64,000 bases of DNA, taken from positions 3,241,501-3,305,500 of the forward strand of contig OY743189.1 in NCBI GenBank assembly GCA_963555705.1, read 5' to 3'. The notes under the pieces are model-generated. The model worked only from the letters and a program-made list of their open reading frames with translations. It was not told the DNA's origin and made no database searches. Origin of the DNA: Ligustrum vulgare (Eukaryota > Streptophyta > Magnoliopsida > Lamiales > Oleaceae). Shown piece after piece: positions 44,551-55,054 of this stretch (the stretch's first letter is position 1; every line of letters starts with the position of its first letter). The position numbers and the translations under genes were made by a program.

Positions 44551-46569
44551 CCTCTAGAGCTGGCATATCCTTATACTCATCCTCCACTTCTCCCCCTTTC
44601 TCATCCTCCGAACTTAATACCCCATCACGCAAAACTAATATTCGTTTATTTGGACATTGTGAAGAAATATGTCCTAAACCCGAACATTTAAAACAACGAA
44701 TATCCCTAGTCCTAGGAGTTTGAGAATCAGAAGCAATTTTACCTTTGTTGGGTGGCTCTACTTTTCCCTTCGGTGCCTCAAATTTATTTTTCTGCACAAT
44801 CCCTTCATTTTTAGGAGTCCCACTCCATGTAGACCTTCCAAAAGAATTGGAATTGGTAGAGAATTTGGAAGTTCCCTTCCTTTTTAATTGTCGCTCCACT
44901 TTCATGGCCATGTGAAGCATCTCCTCCAAATCGATATAATGCTGCAATTCAATAACATTAGCAATATCTCGATTTAAACCATTTAAAAATCTAGCCATGG
45001 TAGCCTCGGGGTCTTCCTCTATATTTGCCCTAATCATGGCAACCTCCATCTCCCTATGGTAATCCTCCACACTCTTACTACCTTGGGAAAGGGTTTGTAA
45101 TTTTTGGTAGAGATCCCTATAGTAATGTCCAGGCACGAATCGTTTTCTCATAAGGGCCTTCAACTCATCCCAAGTTTCAATAGGTGATGAGTACCTGAGT
45201 GACCATACGAGTAAGGACCCGTTGCATGTACCAGTGGGACCAATAACGAGACTGAGGGCTAAGAAGATCAAGCAAGCAATGCAGGGGTTTATGCAAGCTT
45301 GGGTGGATGAATATTCAAATGCATGGTCAAAGACTCCATTTTCAATACATGACAATATGGGAGATGCGCCAAAACCATTACAAGGCATTTGGGTCAAAGA
45401 ACAAGGAAGAAATGGATCAGAAGGCCTTTTACGGCCGTAAGTGCTTAAATTACGGCCGTAACTTTGATATCACAATTTTGGACAGAAAGTGATTTACGGC
45501 CGTAATAAAATTATTCACGGCCGTAAAACACTTTTTACGGCCGTAAACACATATGTTACGGCCGTAACAATTGCGCGTCTTTTTTAGGGTTTACGCGGCT
45601 TGGACGCGTTTTTAGGCCTATTTATCTTGTCTTTGTCATTGTAAAGAGACAACTTTGATGCTTAATGAAATTGCTTGAACTAGGTGAGTTATTCCCTATT
45701 CTTCTTCGTTCTTGATTGAACCCCTTGAACTTATCAAAGGATTTGACAACCTTTGTGGCGTTCGCCCCTTTATGGTTTTTCATTCCGCATCTTAACGAGT
45801 CTTGGATTTGATACATCCTTGGTTCTTGAGTCGTGAGTGTTGGGTCATATTGTTATCGTCAATTAATCTGGATTTGGAACTTTCCAAGTGTTGATTCAAT
45901 TTCCGCGAGATCCCGTGATTCTCCAACAAGAATCGCATCAATAGGCCTCTCCCCATTTCTCCTTTTACTAGTTACCAATTGATCCCACCATACTATAGCA
46001 TAATCAGTAAATTCTACGACTGCCAATTTAACCTTTTTAGCTTCAGAATAATTATGACAATCAAAAATTAATTCTACCCTCTTTTCCCATTCAAAATAAA
46101 CGTCCGGATTACTTTTACCTTGAAACGAGGGAATGGACATTTTAATGTTTCCAACATGTCCATCGACATCATCCCTACGATCACGCCTATATCCCCTATC
46201 ACGTCTTTCTCCCCGATCTCGTCTCCTACCAACACTAGTAATAGATAAATCACCACTATCCTCATCACTATCAACAACCTCAACACGTTCAGTCCTAGCT
46301 CTAAATTGTGGGTTGAAGTCATACCTTAGTGGTCTCCGTAAATTAGGAAAATTGCGCGATTGTCCCTGACGTGGTTGAACATTTCCCGCACCTCGTGTCT
46401 CCCCCGGATTGTTATCCCTTTCCACATTCACGCCGGATTGTTGACCAAATTTTGCTTCCAACTTGGCATCCAACCTCGCCTCAAATTTTGCAAAACGTTC
46501 CTCCACCATTGCAAGCATTTTGAAATCTTGAAGATCCTTTTCCGTTGACGAAACTTCCTTCTGTGACAT
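44513..46569 (-). pseudogene. Y gag interrupted by a solo X LTR
   Basis: MSQKEVSSTEKD start at 46569; open to the LTR at 45945 (up to RRNGERPI) and resuming at 45184 (ETWDELKALM). Joined, it would be a full gag: coiled-coil-like N-terminus, Arg/Asp-rich region, capsid core and a CCHC knuckle CFKCSGLGHISSQC. Apart from the insertion and the shift at its end it carries few lesions, so this Y copy was young when hit. Confidence 0.9.
45185..45940 (+). mobile_element. solo LTR, family X
   Basis: 756 bp with perfect duplication ATAGG (45180-45184, 45941-45945), inserted in the K gag frame. About six palindromes at 45429-45560. Its pol C-terminal frame is open to LRP-stop at 45440. Same length as the LTRs of element I, so the same X subfamily. 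Confidence 0.96.
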
Positions 46570-47130
46570 GGTTAGTAGTAATAAAGAAAAGAGAAAAAAT
46601 ATTAAATAAAGATCCTCACGTGTTTTATCGCTCGTGTATCACTCAATTTGGCTTTTTCCCTCTATTATTCTCACCACTCTGCCTTTTTCCTCTCTATTCC
46701 CTTTTTTCCCACGTTCTCAAAGAACCCACCAAACTAGTCACGGATTTGGTCCTTGTGGAATAAACCCCAAAGTGTAAATAAGGAAAGTTGATGGAAAATA
46801 TTGGAATTAGGAAATTTAAGAAAGAAATTATGGAAACAAGAATAAAGAATTTTATGGAAACAAGGATTTGTTGGAAAGATCTGCCCAAGATTATTTTCTT
46901 GATTTCTTGTCCAAATCAACAACTATTTTTTTTTTAATAATATCCTATTCAACAAGAATAATAATCAAGAACAAGAAAAACAGAGATTGGCAAATCTTGA
47001 ATTTTCTGGAGAAATTTCAAGAAACACGAATTGGAATGGAATTTTTTTTTGAATGATTAATAACTGGAAATAAAAGAAAAAGAACTGGAATACTAAATAA
47101 TTGGATTTAGAGACAGGCTCTGATACCAGA

Positions 47131-48027
47131 TGATGTGATCCGTTATGGGGATCACCAAGAACACACAGAATTAAACGCCGGAAAGCTCTAAAATCCAAGA
47201 TAGTAGACGGTAACAATGCAACTCCGACCTCACGACGCAAGAACTATGGGTATATTAAACCCAAAACCCGTTACGATGCGGAGATAAGAACCACAAAGGG
47301 GGAACGCCACAAAGGTTGTCAAATCCTTTGATAAGTTTAATTTGTTCGACGAGAACATGAAGAAAATATAAGGGAATATCTCACCTTCAATATCATTAAT
47401 CTCAAGAATATAGTTGTGTTTTACAATGCTAAATAAAGCCATATATATAGGCAAAGAAAATAAAGCAACTAAAAATAAACTAGAATTCAACCTAGACTAC
47501 AAAGCTAAAAACGCTAACATTAACTTAAAATTCGGAACCTAGCTTACGGCCGTGAAAACGACCTTTACGGCCGTAATCACGCTACGGATTAAAAATTGAC
47601 AACATATGTTACGGCCATGAAAATGACCTTTACGGCCGTAATCAATATTCTGAATTAAAACTACTAAACTTTTTACGGCCGTGAAATAGAGGGTTACGGC
47701 CGTAAGTCCTCTTCTGCATAATTTCGCCATTGTAGTGTTATGGTCGTAATTTTGGCTTTACGGCCGTAATATCAGGCTTTACGGCCGTGATTCCATTGCT
47801 GCCCAATTTCTTGTTCTTCCTTGATCCCAATGTATTGCAATAACTTTGGCTCCTCTTCCACATTGTTATGCAATGTAAATGAAGTCTTTGCACTAGAGCA
47901 CTCTTCCATCCACGCTTGCATGAATCCTTGCATTGCCTGCTTGATTCTTTTGGCTCTTTGTCTCGTTATTGGTCCTACGGGCACGTGCAACGGGTCAATG
48001 TTCTTCGAGCCACTCCGGAACTCATCA
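47131..48027 (-). repeat. 5' LTR of element K
   Basis: 897 bp; about ten palindromes at 47542-47790. The minus-strand pol C-terminal text ([18 protein letters not shown]) is open to 47772. Confidence 0.92.
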
Positions 48028-48730
48028 GGGTGCCTAGGAGTATAGTGTCCGACAGAGATGTCAAATTCCTTAGTTACTTCTGGAAGGTTCTGTGGGGAAA
48101 AATGGGTACTAAACTATTGTTTTCCACTACTTGCCATCCTCAAACGGATGGCCAGACAGAAGTAGTCAATAGGACGTTAACACAACTCTTGCGTGTTGTC
48201 ATAAATAAAAATTTGAAGAGTTGGGAGGAATGTTTACCTTTTGTGGAGTTTGCTTATAACAGGGTTGTACATTCTACTACTACTTACTCTCCTTTTGAAA
48301 TTGTGTATGGCTTCAATCCACTAACCCCTTTGGACCTAATCCCTTTGCCTGTAGATGACAGGAACGGTTTTGATGGCAAGAAAAAAGCCGAGCTTGTGAA
48401 GTCTCTCCATGAAAAGGTCCGGCTACAAATAGAAAGGAAGAATGAGCACTATGCGTCCCATGCGAATAAGGGCAGAAAGCAGGTGATTTTTGAACCAGGC
48501 GATTGGGTGTGGGTTCACATGCGAAAGGAACGATTTCCAGCACAACGGAAATCTAAGCTGCAGCCTAGAGGAGATGGGCCGTCTCAAGTCATTGAGAGAG
48601 TCAATGACAATGCTTATAAGTTGGATCTCCCAGGTGAGTATAATATATCTGCTACATTCAACGTTGCTGATCTCTCTTTGTTTGATGCAGGTGATGATTC
48701 GAGGACGAATCCTTTTCAACAGGGAGGGAA
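48028..48730 (+). pseudogene. X integrase C-terminal part (element G, second part)
   Basis: Open from [13 protein letters not shown] through the integrase core end, the [14 protein letters not shown] block (chromodomain-side C-terminal domain), [11 protein letters not shown] at the hairpin/PPT (48696-48730), and on into the LTR. The first ~390 bp duplicate 42445-42838. Confidence 0.85.
48696..48730 (+). promoter_or_regulatory. hairpin and PPT, family X
   Basis: GATTCGAGGACGAATC (48696-48711) forms a 6-bp stem with AGGA loop while coding D-S-R-T-N; then CAACAGGGAGGGAA (PPT) and the LTR at 48731. Confidence 0.82.
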
Positions 48731-49553
48731 TGATGAGTACCTGAGTGGTCCAACGAGCAAGGATCCGTTGCATGTGCCGGTGGGACCAATAACGAGGCAA
48801 TGGGCAAAGAAGATCAAGCAAGCAATGCAGGAGTTTATGCAAGCTTGGGTGGATGAATATTCAAATGCATGGTCAAAGACTCCAATTTCATTGTATGACA
48901 ATATGGGAGATGCGCCAAAACCGTTACAAGTCATTTGGGTTAAAGAACAAGAAGAAAAGAATTCAGAAGACCCTTTACGGCCGTAAAAACACATTCACGG
49001 CCATAAAAGACCTTTTACGGCCGTAAAAGATTTATGCAGTTTTTTTTTTTTATTTTTTATAGAAGGTGTCTTACGGCCGTAAGATTCCATGTCACGGCCA
49101 TAAGACACAAAATCAATTTTAGACCCGAGGGTCAATTACGGCCGTAAACACATATGTTACGGCCGTAAACATGCGCCGCTTCTTATTTTAGGGTTTTTGC
49201 GGCTAGGTTATTTTGGACGCGTTTTTGGACTATATTAACTTTTCTTTGTCATTGTAAACAAACAACTTTTATGATTAATGAGATTGCTTGAATTAGGTGA
49301 GTTATCCCTGTTCTTCTTCGTTCTTGATTGAACCCCTTGAACTTATCAAAGGATTTGACAACCTTTGTGGCGTTCACCCCTTTATGGTTCTTCATTCCGC
49401 ATCTTAACGGGTCTTGGATTTAATACATCCTTGGTTCTTGAGTCGTGATTGTCGGGTCATATTGTTATCGTCAATTAATCTGGATTTGGAACTTTCCAAG
49501 TGTTTAATTCAATTTTTGCGAGATCCCGTGATTCCCCAACAAGAATCACATCA
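48731..49553 (+). repeat. X LTR shared by two tandem X internal regions
   Basis: 823 bp. Preceded by a PPT (so a 3' LTR of G) and followed by a primer site at 49556 (so also a 5' LTR of the next copy): the LTR-internal-LTR-internal layout left by unequal recombination. Palindromes at 48975-49170; stop in the first. Confidence 0.9.
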
Positions 49554-51287
49554 TTTGGTATCAGAGCTTGGCTCTAAATCCAGGTTTTGATATAATTCTT
49601 GTTTTTGTTTCATATTTCTTTTCTTTTTCTTCATTAGATTTCATTGTTCTTGAAGATTCTGCACGGTTACTAAACTGGTCTTAGTTTCAATTCTTGTCGT
49701 TATTGCTTGTTCTTGATTAAGGAAAAAAAAAAAGTACGAGTCGGGTTCCACTCCTTGGAAACCTACATGGAGTGGAAATAACAAAAATGAAGGAGCTGCT
49801 CAAAAGGGGAAGCCAGAACCACCAAAGGCTCGAGAGGAGTCTACCAATAAAGGTAACCCCGCTTCTAACTTTCAACCTCCTAGAAGTAGGGACATCAAGT
49901 GTTTTAGGTGTATGGGAATAGGACACATTGCATCACAATGCCCGAACAAGAAAATAATGCTTGTGCGAAATGGGGTGGTGGTGTCGGAGGATGAGGTTGA
50001 GGATGATGATGAGTTTAGGGACATGCTTGCCTTAGAAGAAGCTAGTGATTGTGATGATGGAGATTATGCGATAGCTCAATCCCTTATTACTAGGCGTGCC
50101 CTTAGTACCCAAATTAAGGTGGAGGAATCGGGTGAGCGAAGGGAAAACATATTCCATACTAGATGCTTTGTTAATAATAAAGTGCGTAGTTTGATCATTG
50201 ATGGGGGTAGTTGTACCAACGTGGTTAGTACCACTCTTGTTGAGAAATTGTGTTTACCTATTATTAAACACCCTAGGCCTTATAAATTACAGTGGCTGAA
50301 TGAGTCCGGTGAGATAAAAGTAAATAAGCAGGTGTTAATCAACCATTCTATCGGGAAATACGAGGATGAGTTAATTCGTGATGTGGTTCCAATGCATGCG
50401 AGACACATCCTGTTGGGTCGGCCATGGCAATATGAAAGGAGGGTGGTACATGACGGGTACAAAAATAGATACAGTTTTACGAAGGATGGGAAAAGCATTC
50501 GACTTATGCCATTAACTCCACAGCAAGTTTATGAGGTTCAGCTGAAGCTAAAAAGTGAGGAAGAGAAGACAAAGAGAGTTGGGACCCCGATCCCAAAAAA
50601 GGAGAGCTGAGTGTTCAAAAGAGAGTTGGGACCACGATCCCAGAAAAAGGAGAGCTGAGAGAAAAACAGAGAGTTGAGGGTTCCACCTCAGAAAAAGGAG
50701 AGCAAGTGACGAGTGCCAGAAAAGAAAGAGGAGAGAAAACCAAAGTGAGCTTCCTAGCCAAAAAGAGTGATATCAAAAGAGCTGCCCTTGACCACCAACC
50801 AATGGTCTTACTAATGTACAAGGACTCCCTCCTTGCGCTCGGTGACACTAACTCTTCCCTCCCCCGTTTAGCTGTTTCTCTTTTACAGGAATTTGATGAT
50901 GTATTCCCGGAAGACATACCCAGTGGGCTGCCACCCATTCGGGGCATCGAGCACCAGATTGATTTTGTACCGGGAGCTGTCATTCCAAATAGGCTTGCAT
51001 ATAGAAGCAATCCGGAGGAAACAAAGGAGCTTCAGCGGCAAGTTGACGAGTTGTTGAGGAAGGGCTACGTTCGAGAAAGTATGAGCCCATGCGCGGTGCC
51101 GGTCTTATTGGTGCCCAAGAAGGATGGAACCTGGAGGATGTGCGTGGATTGTAGGGCCATCAACAATATCACGGTAAAGTATCGCCATCCTATACCTAGG
51201 TTAGATGACATGCTTGATGAATTGTATGGTTCATGCGTCTTTAGTAAAATTGACCTTAAGAGTGGATATCACCAAATACGTAAAAGT
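49554..51287 (+). pseudogene. second X gag-deleted copy: leader, gag end, protease, RT start
   Basis: Primer site 49556-49567. The same gag deletion junction as element G follows an A-run at about 49722-49733. The CCHC knuckle and protease are open at 49912-50610 ([11 protein letters not shown] retained). A duplicated RVGTTIP repeat shifts the frame. RT opens at 50706 and runs to GYHQIR at about 51280, where the sequence passes without a duplication into a Z LTR. Confidence 0.85.
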
Positions 51288-51635
51288 CGGACTTACGGCC
51301 GTAAGTCCTTCTCTGATCAAAATGTCACCATATTAGTTACGGCCGTGAAGATTGATGTTACGGTCGTAAATCTCCTTCTGAACAAAAATACCAATTTTCA
51401 TTTACGGCCGTGAGGAATGTGATGCGGCCTTGAAATCCATAAGTTACGGCCGTGAGAAACAATGTTACGGCCGTAACGCATCTTCTGCCCAATTTTCTGA
51501 TTTTCTGATCCGTTGACGTGATTTGAATCTCGACTCGAGCCCAACACGAAACTTGTTCATTTTTCCATGTAGAATATTGTTGAATTGCCCGTATCTTGAT
51601 TTCTCATTTTTGTCGCCTTTTTTCGGATCACATCA
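51288..51635 (-). repeat. 3' LTR of element H, truncated
   Basis: Palindrome-type Z LTR beginning (minus) at 51635; cut within its first palindrome pair. Palindromes 51290-51480. Confidence 0.85.
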
Positions 51636-51930
51636 TCCCCTCTTCCTTTAAGATGATTCGTCCCGAATCATAACATTGTTCTTTACTTCTTTTCCGGATC
51701 ACATCATCCCCTCTTCCTTTAAAATGATTCGTCCCGAATCATAAAGCTGTTCTTGGCTTGCTCACTTGGTTTAGCCTCGAACCTTCTTCGTACAAGCAAT
51801 GTTTGATCTTTGACGTTCTCCGAACCTGCTTGACTTCTTGTTTTGACTTGAATTATAGATTTTCCCGTCAAGCCTACCCTGATTCGTACCATTCCCTCCT
51901 TCTTTAGGATGATTCGTCCCGAATCATGGT
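51636..51930 (-). promoter_or_regulatory. three hairpin/PPT cassettes, element H
   Basis: Purine tracts at 51636-51649, 51707-51720 and 51892-51905, each with an ATGATTCGGGACGAATCAT-type inverted repeat alongside. Confidence 0.75.
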
Positions 51931-51945
51931 GTTGTTCTTGAAAAA

Positions 51946-52902
51946 TCAAACTGTACCTCCTGGATCAAACGGAAAATTATGGACTCCGTGACATGAATTC
52001 AATAAATGATGCTCCTCCAATTTGTAGACAAGAAGGTATTGAAACACGAGGGGAATTGACCAAGGTTGATGCAAATCAAACTTCCATGCACAATAAACCT
52101 GCAAGAAAGATTTAGGAAAAATGGGGAGGGAAATGTTAGCGTCTCCATGCACAAGGTATGAATCCTTGTATTCATGATGAATTATTTCCGATTCATTTTT
52201 CCCAACAACAAGATTCCGCTCTTCACCTCCTTCCTTCTTTGCAATTTCTTGCTCAACCTCTTCTATCTTTTTACTCCCAAACTCAACCAATTCTTCTAGC
52301 TCCACGTTCTCACGCCTAACCTCTTCCAAATTTTTGGACTCTACCACCTCTTCTAATTCTTCATACCCAACTTCCAATTTTTCCTCATCAATTATTGGAG
52401 TTTGATCACCTAACTCCACCTTTTCATCTCCTACCACAAAATTCGGGGTTTCTTCAACTACTTCTAATTCATGTTTCAAGTCTCCCTCCTTCTTTCCAAC
52501 ATCCATATCCTGAGACTCCAATTTTAAATCCCCTCCAATCTCACTTTCACCCTGTTGTAATTTAGCTTCATCCTCCCTTTCACTCTCCCTCTTTCTTAAC
52601 TTAGCTTCTTTTCTAGCCTTCCGTTCATAACTCATCCTTTCCTCAAAAATTTCTGTTCGACTCTTCCAAAGTGCCCTCGCATTAATCTCTTCATCCCAAT
52701 CAACTCCAATCCAAACCCTAGGTTTATGGATACGCCTATATTCCCTTTCACGTCGTTGAGCAAGTTCTGCACTATGCATATCTACCGAGTTCTTAACCTT
52801 CCCAAACTTCGTATCTAATCTCGCATCAAATTTCGCTTCCAATTTTGCAGCTAACTCCTCAAACCGTTTCTCCCATAATGAATTTTCGTGAAATTTGGAC
52901 AT
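51946..52902 (-). CDS. family Z/H protein: gag-derived N-terminus, charged region, conserved C-terminal domain
   Basis: An undamaged frame of 318 residues from ATG 52902 (MSKFHENS). Residues ~10-70 resemble the X gag N-terminus (EKRFE.L.A.L, KVKNSVDMHSAELAQ against [16 protein letters not shown], then a DWD motif). The next ~150 residues are very Glu/Lys-rich and probably coiled coil. The last ~80 residues are the block shared by all Z/C copies (EYKDSYLVHGDANISLP, PWSIPLVFQYLLVYKLEEHH, NFPFDPGGTV), ending just before the PPT. No nucleic-acid or enzyme motif is visible. Intactness and copy-to-copy conservation suggest a role in parasitising X/Y particles (inference). I do not recognise the C-terminal domain. 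Confidence 0.75.
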   Translation of the reverse strand: MSKFHENSLWEKRFEELAAKLEAKFDARLDTKFGKVKNSVDMHSAELAQRREREYRRIHKPRVWIGVDWDEEINARALWKSRTEIFEERMSYERKARKEAKLRKRESEREDEAKLQQGESEIGGDLKLESQDMDVGKKEGDLKHELEVVEETPNFVVGDEKVELGDQTPIIDEEKLEVGYEELEEVVESKNLEEVRRENVELEELVEFGSKKIEEVEQEIAKKEGGEERNLVVGKNESEIIHHEYKDSYLVHGDANISLPIFPKSFLQVYCAWKFDLHQPWSIPLVFQYLLVYKLEEHHLLNSCHGVHNFPFDPGGTV

Positions 52903-53694
52903 TGTGGAATGGAATGGAATAATAGTTTGACACAAGGACAAATAAGGAATTTTAATTTTGACTTGGAAAGGAAAACAATATCAAGAGTTTTAAAGAAATT
53001 CAAGAAAGTGGTTCTTGAATTAGACTCGAAAGGAAAGAATATCAAGAATATTGTAGGAATTCAAGAAAGTGGTTCTTGAATTAGACTCGAAAGGAAAGAA
53101 TATCAAGAATATTGTAGGAATTCAAGAAAGTGGTTCTTGAATTTTGACTAGAAAGGAAAGAATATCAAGAATTTTAATTTGACTTGGAAGGCAAGGAATT
53201 ATCAAGAATTTAAGGAAATTCAAGAAAGTGGTTCTTGAATTTTGACTAGAAAGGAAAGAATATCAAGAATTTTAATTTGACTTGGAAGGCAAGGAATTAT
53301 CAAGAATTTAAGGAAATTCAAGAAAGTGGTTCTTGAATTTCGGAGTGATTTTTTTTTTTTTTTTTGAATTATGATGAATTTTCGGAATTAATAAAAAATA
53401 AAAAAAAATAATTTTTTTTTTTTTTTTATAAAATCCGAAATTTCGACACGAACGCAACAAAACAAACGGGACAGGATTTGGAAAACAATCGAATAAGAAA
53501 AACACTTTTGATTTTTTTAGGACGACTCTTATGGATCAAACTGGAAAAGAATTTACTGGAAATAAGAACAAGAAAAATTGAAAACAAAGACTCAAATAAC
53601 AAAAATAGGATATGGATGATTTTTATGGGACTCGATGATAAACATAAAAATCAAACTGGATAGAAAAAACACAAGAACCTGAATTCAGAGTCCA
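52903..53694 (-). other. Z leader with short tandem repeats
   Basis: Leader built from repeated ~60-80 bp segments (TCAAGAAAGTGGTTCTTGAATT...GAAAGGAAAGAATATCAAGAAT) at 52990-53340, then poly-T/A tracts (53347-53362, 53400-53428). Confidence 0.7.
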
Positions 53695-53708
53695 GCTCTG
53701 ATACCATA

Positions 53709-54594
53709 TGATGAGAACCCGGGAGGGGGTCCTCGTCGTAGCTCGCGGAATAACGCTTGGAAAGTTCCGAATCCAGGTTGGAACGGACGATGACAATGCA
53801 ACCCCGACCTCAGGACGCAAGAACCAGGGGTATATTAAACCCGAGACCCGTTACGATGCGGAGATAAGAACCACAAAGGGGGAACGCCACAAGGAATGTC
53901 CAGATCCTTGATAAGTTCAATTATTTTGAACGCCACAAGATTTGAATCTTGATAAGTTCGTTGATTAAAGGGAAAATCCTCACCTTTAGAGAGAGTAAAA
54001 ACACTCAATAATTTTATTCATCAAAAGTATTCTGTTTTTACATTGAATGGAAAAGCATATAAATAGGCAAAATAAACCCTAATCGCTAACTGACTCTTAA
54101 TAGAATTCTAATTAAGCTAAAATAACTAAAATAACCAAAATTACCAAAATTAGAAAAAGAATTAAAAACCAATAAAGGAAATACAAATCAACTGAAATAC
54201 TAAAATCCCGAAAAATCTATTTTGCATCGCTTACGGCCGTAAAAGTCGGACTTACGGCCGTAAGTCCTTCTCTGATCAAAATGTCACCATATTAGTTACG
54301 GCCGTGAAGATTGATGTTACGGCCGTAAATCTCCTTCTGAACAAAAATACCATTTTTCATTTACGGCCGTGAGGAATGTGATGCGGCCTTGAAATCCATA
54401 AGTTACGGCCGTGAGAAACAATGTTACGGCCGTAACGCATCTTCTCCCCAATTTTCTGATTTTCTGATCCGTTGACGTGAATTGAATCTCGACTCGAGCC
54501 CAACACGAAACTTGTTCATTTTTCCATGTAGAATATTGTTGAATTGCCCGTATCTTGATTTCTCATTTTTGTCGCCTTTTTCCGGATCACATCA
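53709..54594 (-). repeat. 5' LTR of element H (palindrome type)
   Basis: 886 bp, ending (right) CCGGATCACATCA. The most regular array of the window lies at 54232-54440. Confidence 0.9.
54232..54440 (-). promoter_or_regulatory. palindrome-pair array in Z LTR
   Basis: Four pairs; start-to-start spacings within pairs 21, 21, 20 and 21 bp, with ~40-bp gaps between pairs. The third pair has a decayed partner (GCGGCCTTGA). Confidence 0.88.
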
Positions 54595-55054
54595 ACGGCC
54601 GTAAGACACAAAATCAATTTTAGACCCGAGGGTCAATTACGGCCGTAAACACATATGTTACGGCCGTAAACATGTGCCGCTTCTTATTTTAGGGTTTTTG
54701 CGGCTAGGTTATTTTTGACGCGTTTTTGGACTATATTAACTTTTCTTTGTCATTGTAAACAAACAACTTTTATGATTAATGAGATTGCTTGAATTAGGTG
54801 AGTTATCCCTGTTCTTCTTCGTTCTTGATTGAACCCCTTGAACTTATCAAAGGATTTGACAACCTTTGTGGCGTTCACCCCTTTATGGTTCTTCTTTCCG
54901 CATCTTAACGGGTCTTGGATTTAATACATCCTTGGTTCTTGAGTCGTGAGTGTCGGGTCATATTGTTATCATCAATTAATCTGGATTTGGAACTTTTCAA
55001 GTGTTTAATTCAATTTCCGCGAGATCCCGTGATTCCCCAACAAGAATCACATCA
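54595..55054 (+). repeat. X LTR, distal part
   Basis: Starts inside the palindrome array at the right edge of element H and ends CATCA at 55054 before primer site 55057-55068. The beginning of this LTR is missing. Confidence 0.85.

Larger units (their letters stand above)
42841..48027 (-). mobile_element. Element K: family Y 5' portion, reverse orientation
   Basis: 5' LTR 47131-48027, primer site 47117-47128, gag 46569 onward (split by a solo X LTR), protease and RT, stopping in early RNase H near 42841. No 3' LTR. Bounded on both sides by X integrase sequence; 42445-42838 and 48028-48420 are the same X segment, nearly identical. Confidence 0.85.
51288..54594 (-). mobile_element. Element H: family Z copy, 3' LTR truncated
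   Basis: 5' LTR 53709-54594, primer site 53695-53706, leader, intact gag-start type protein, three PPT cassettes, and a 3' LTR of which only ~348 bp (51288-51635) remain. The right flank is the middle of an X LTR; the left flank is X RT, so a deletion removed the left end. Confidence 0.85.
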
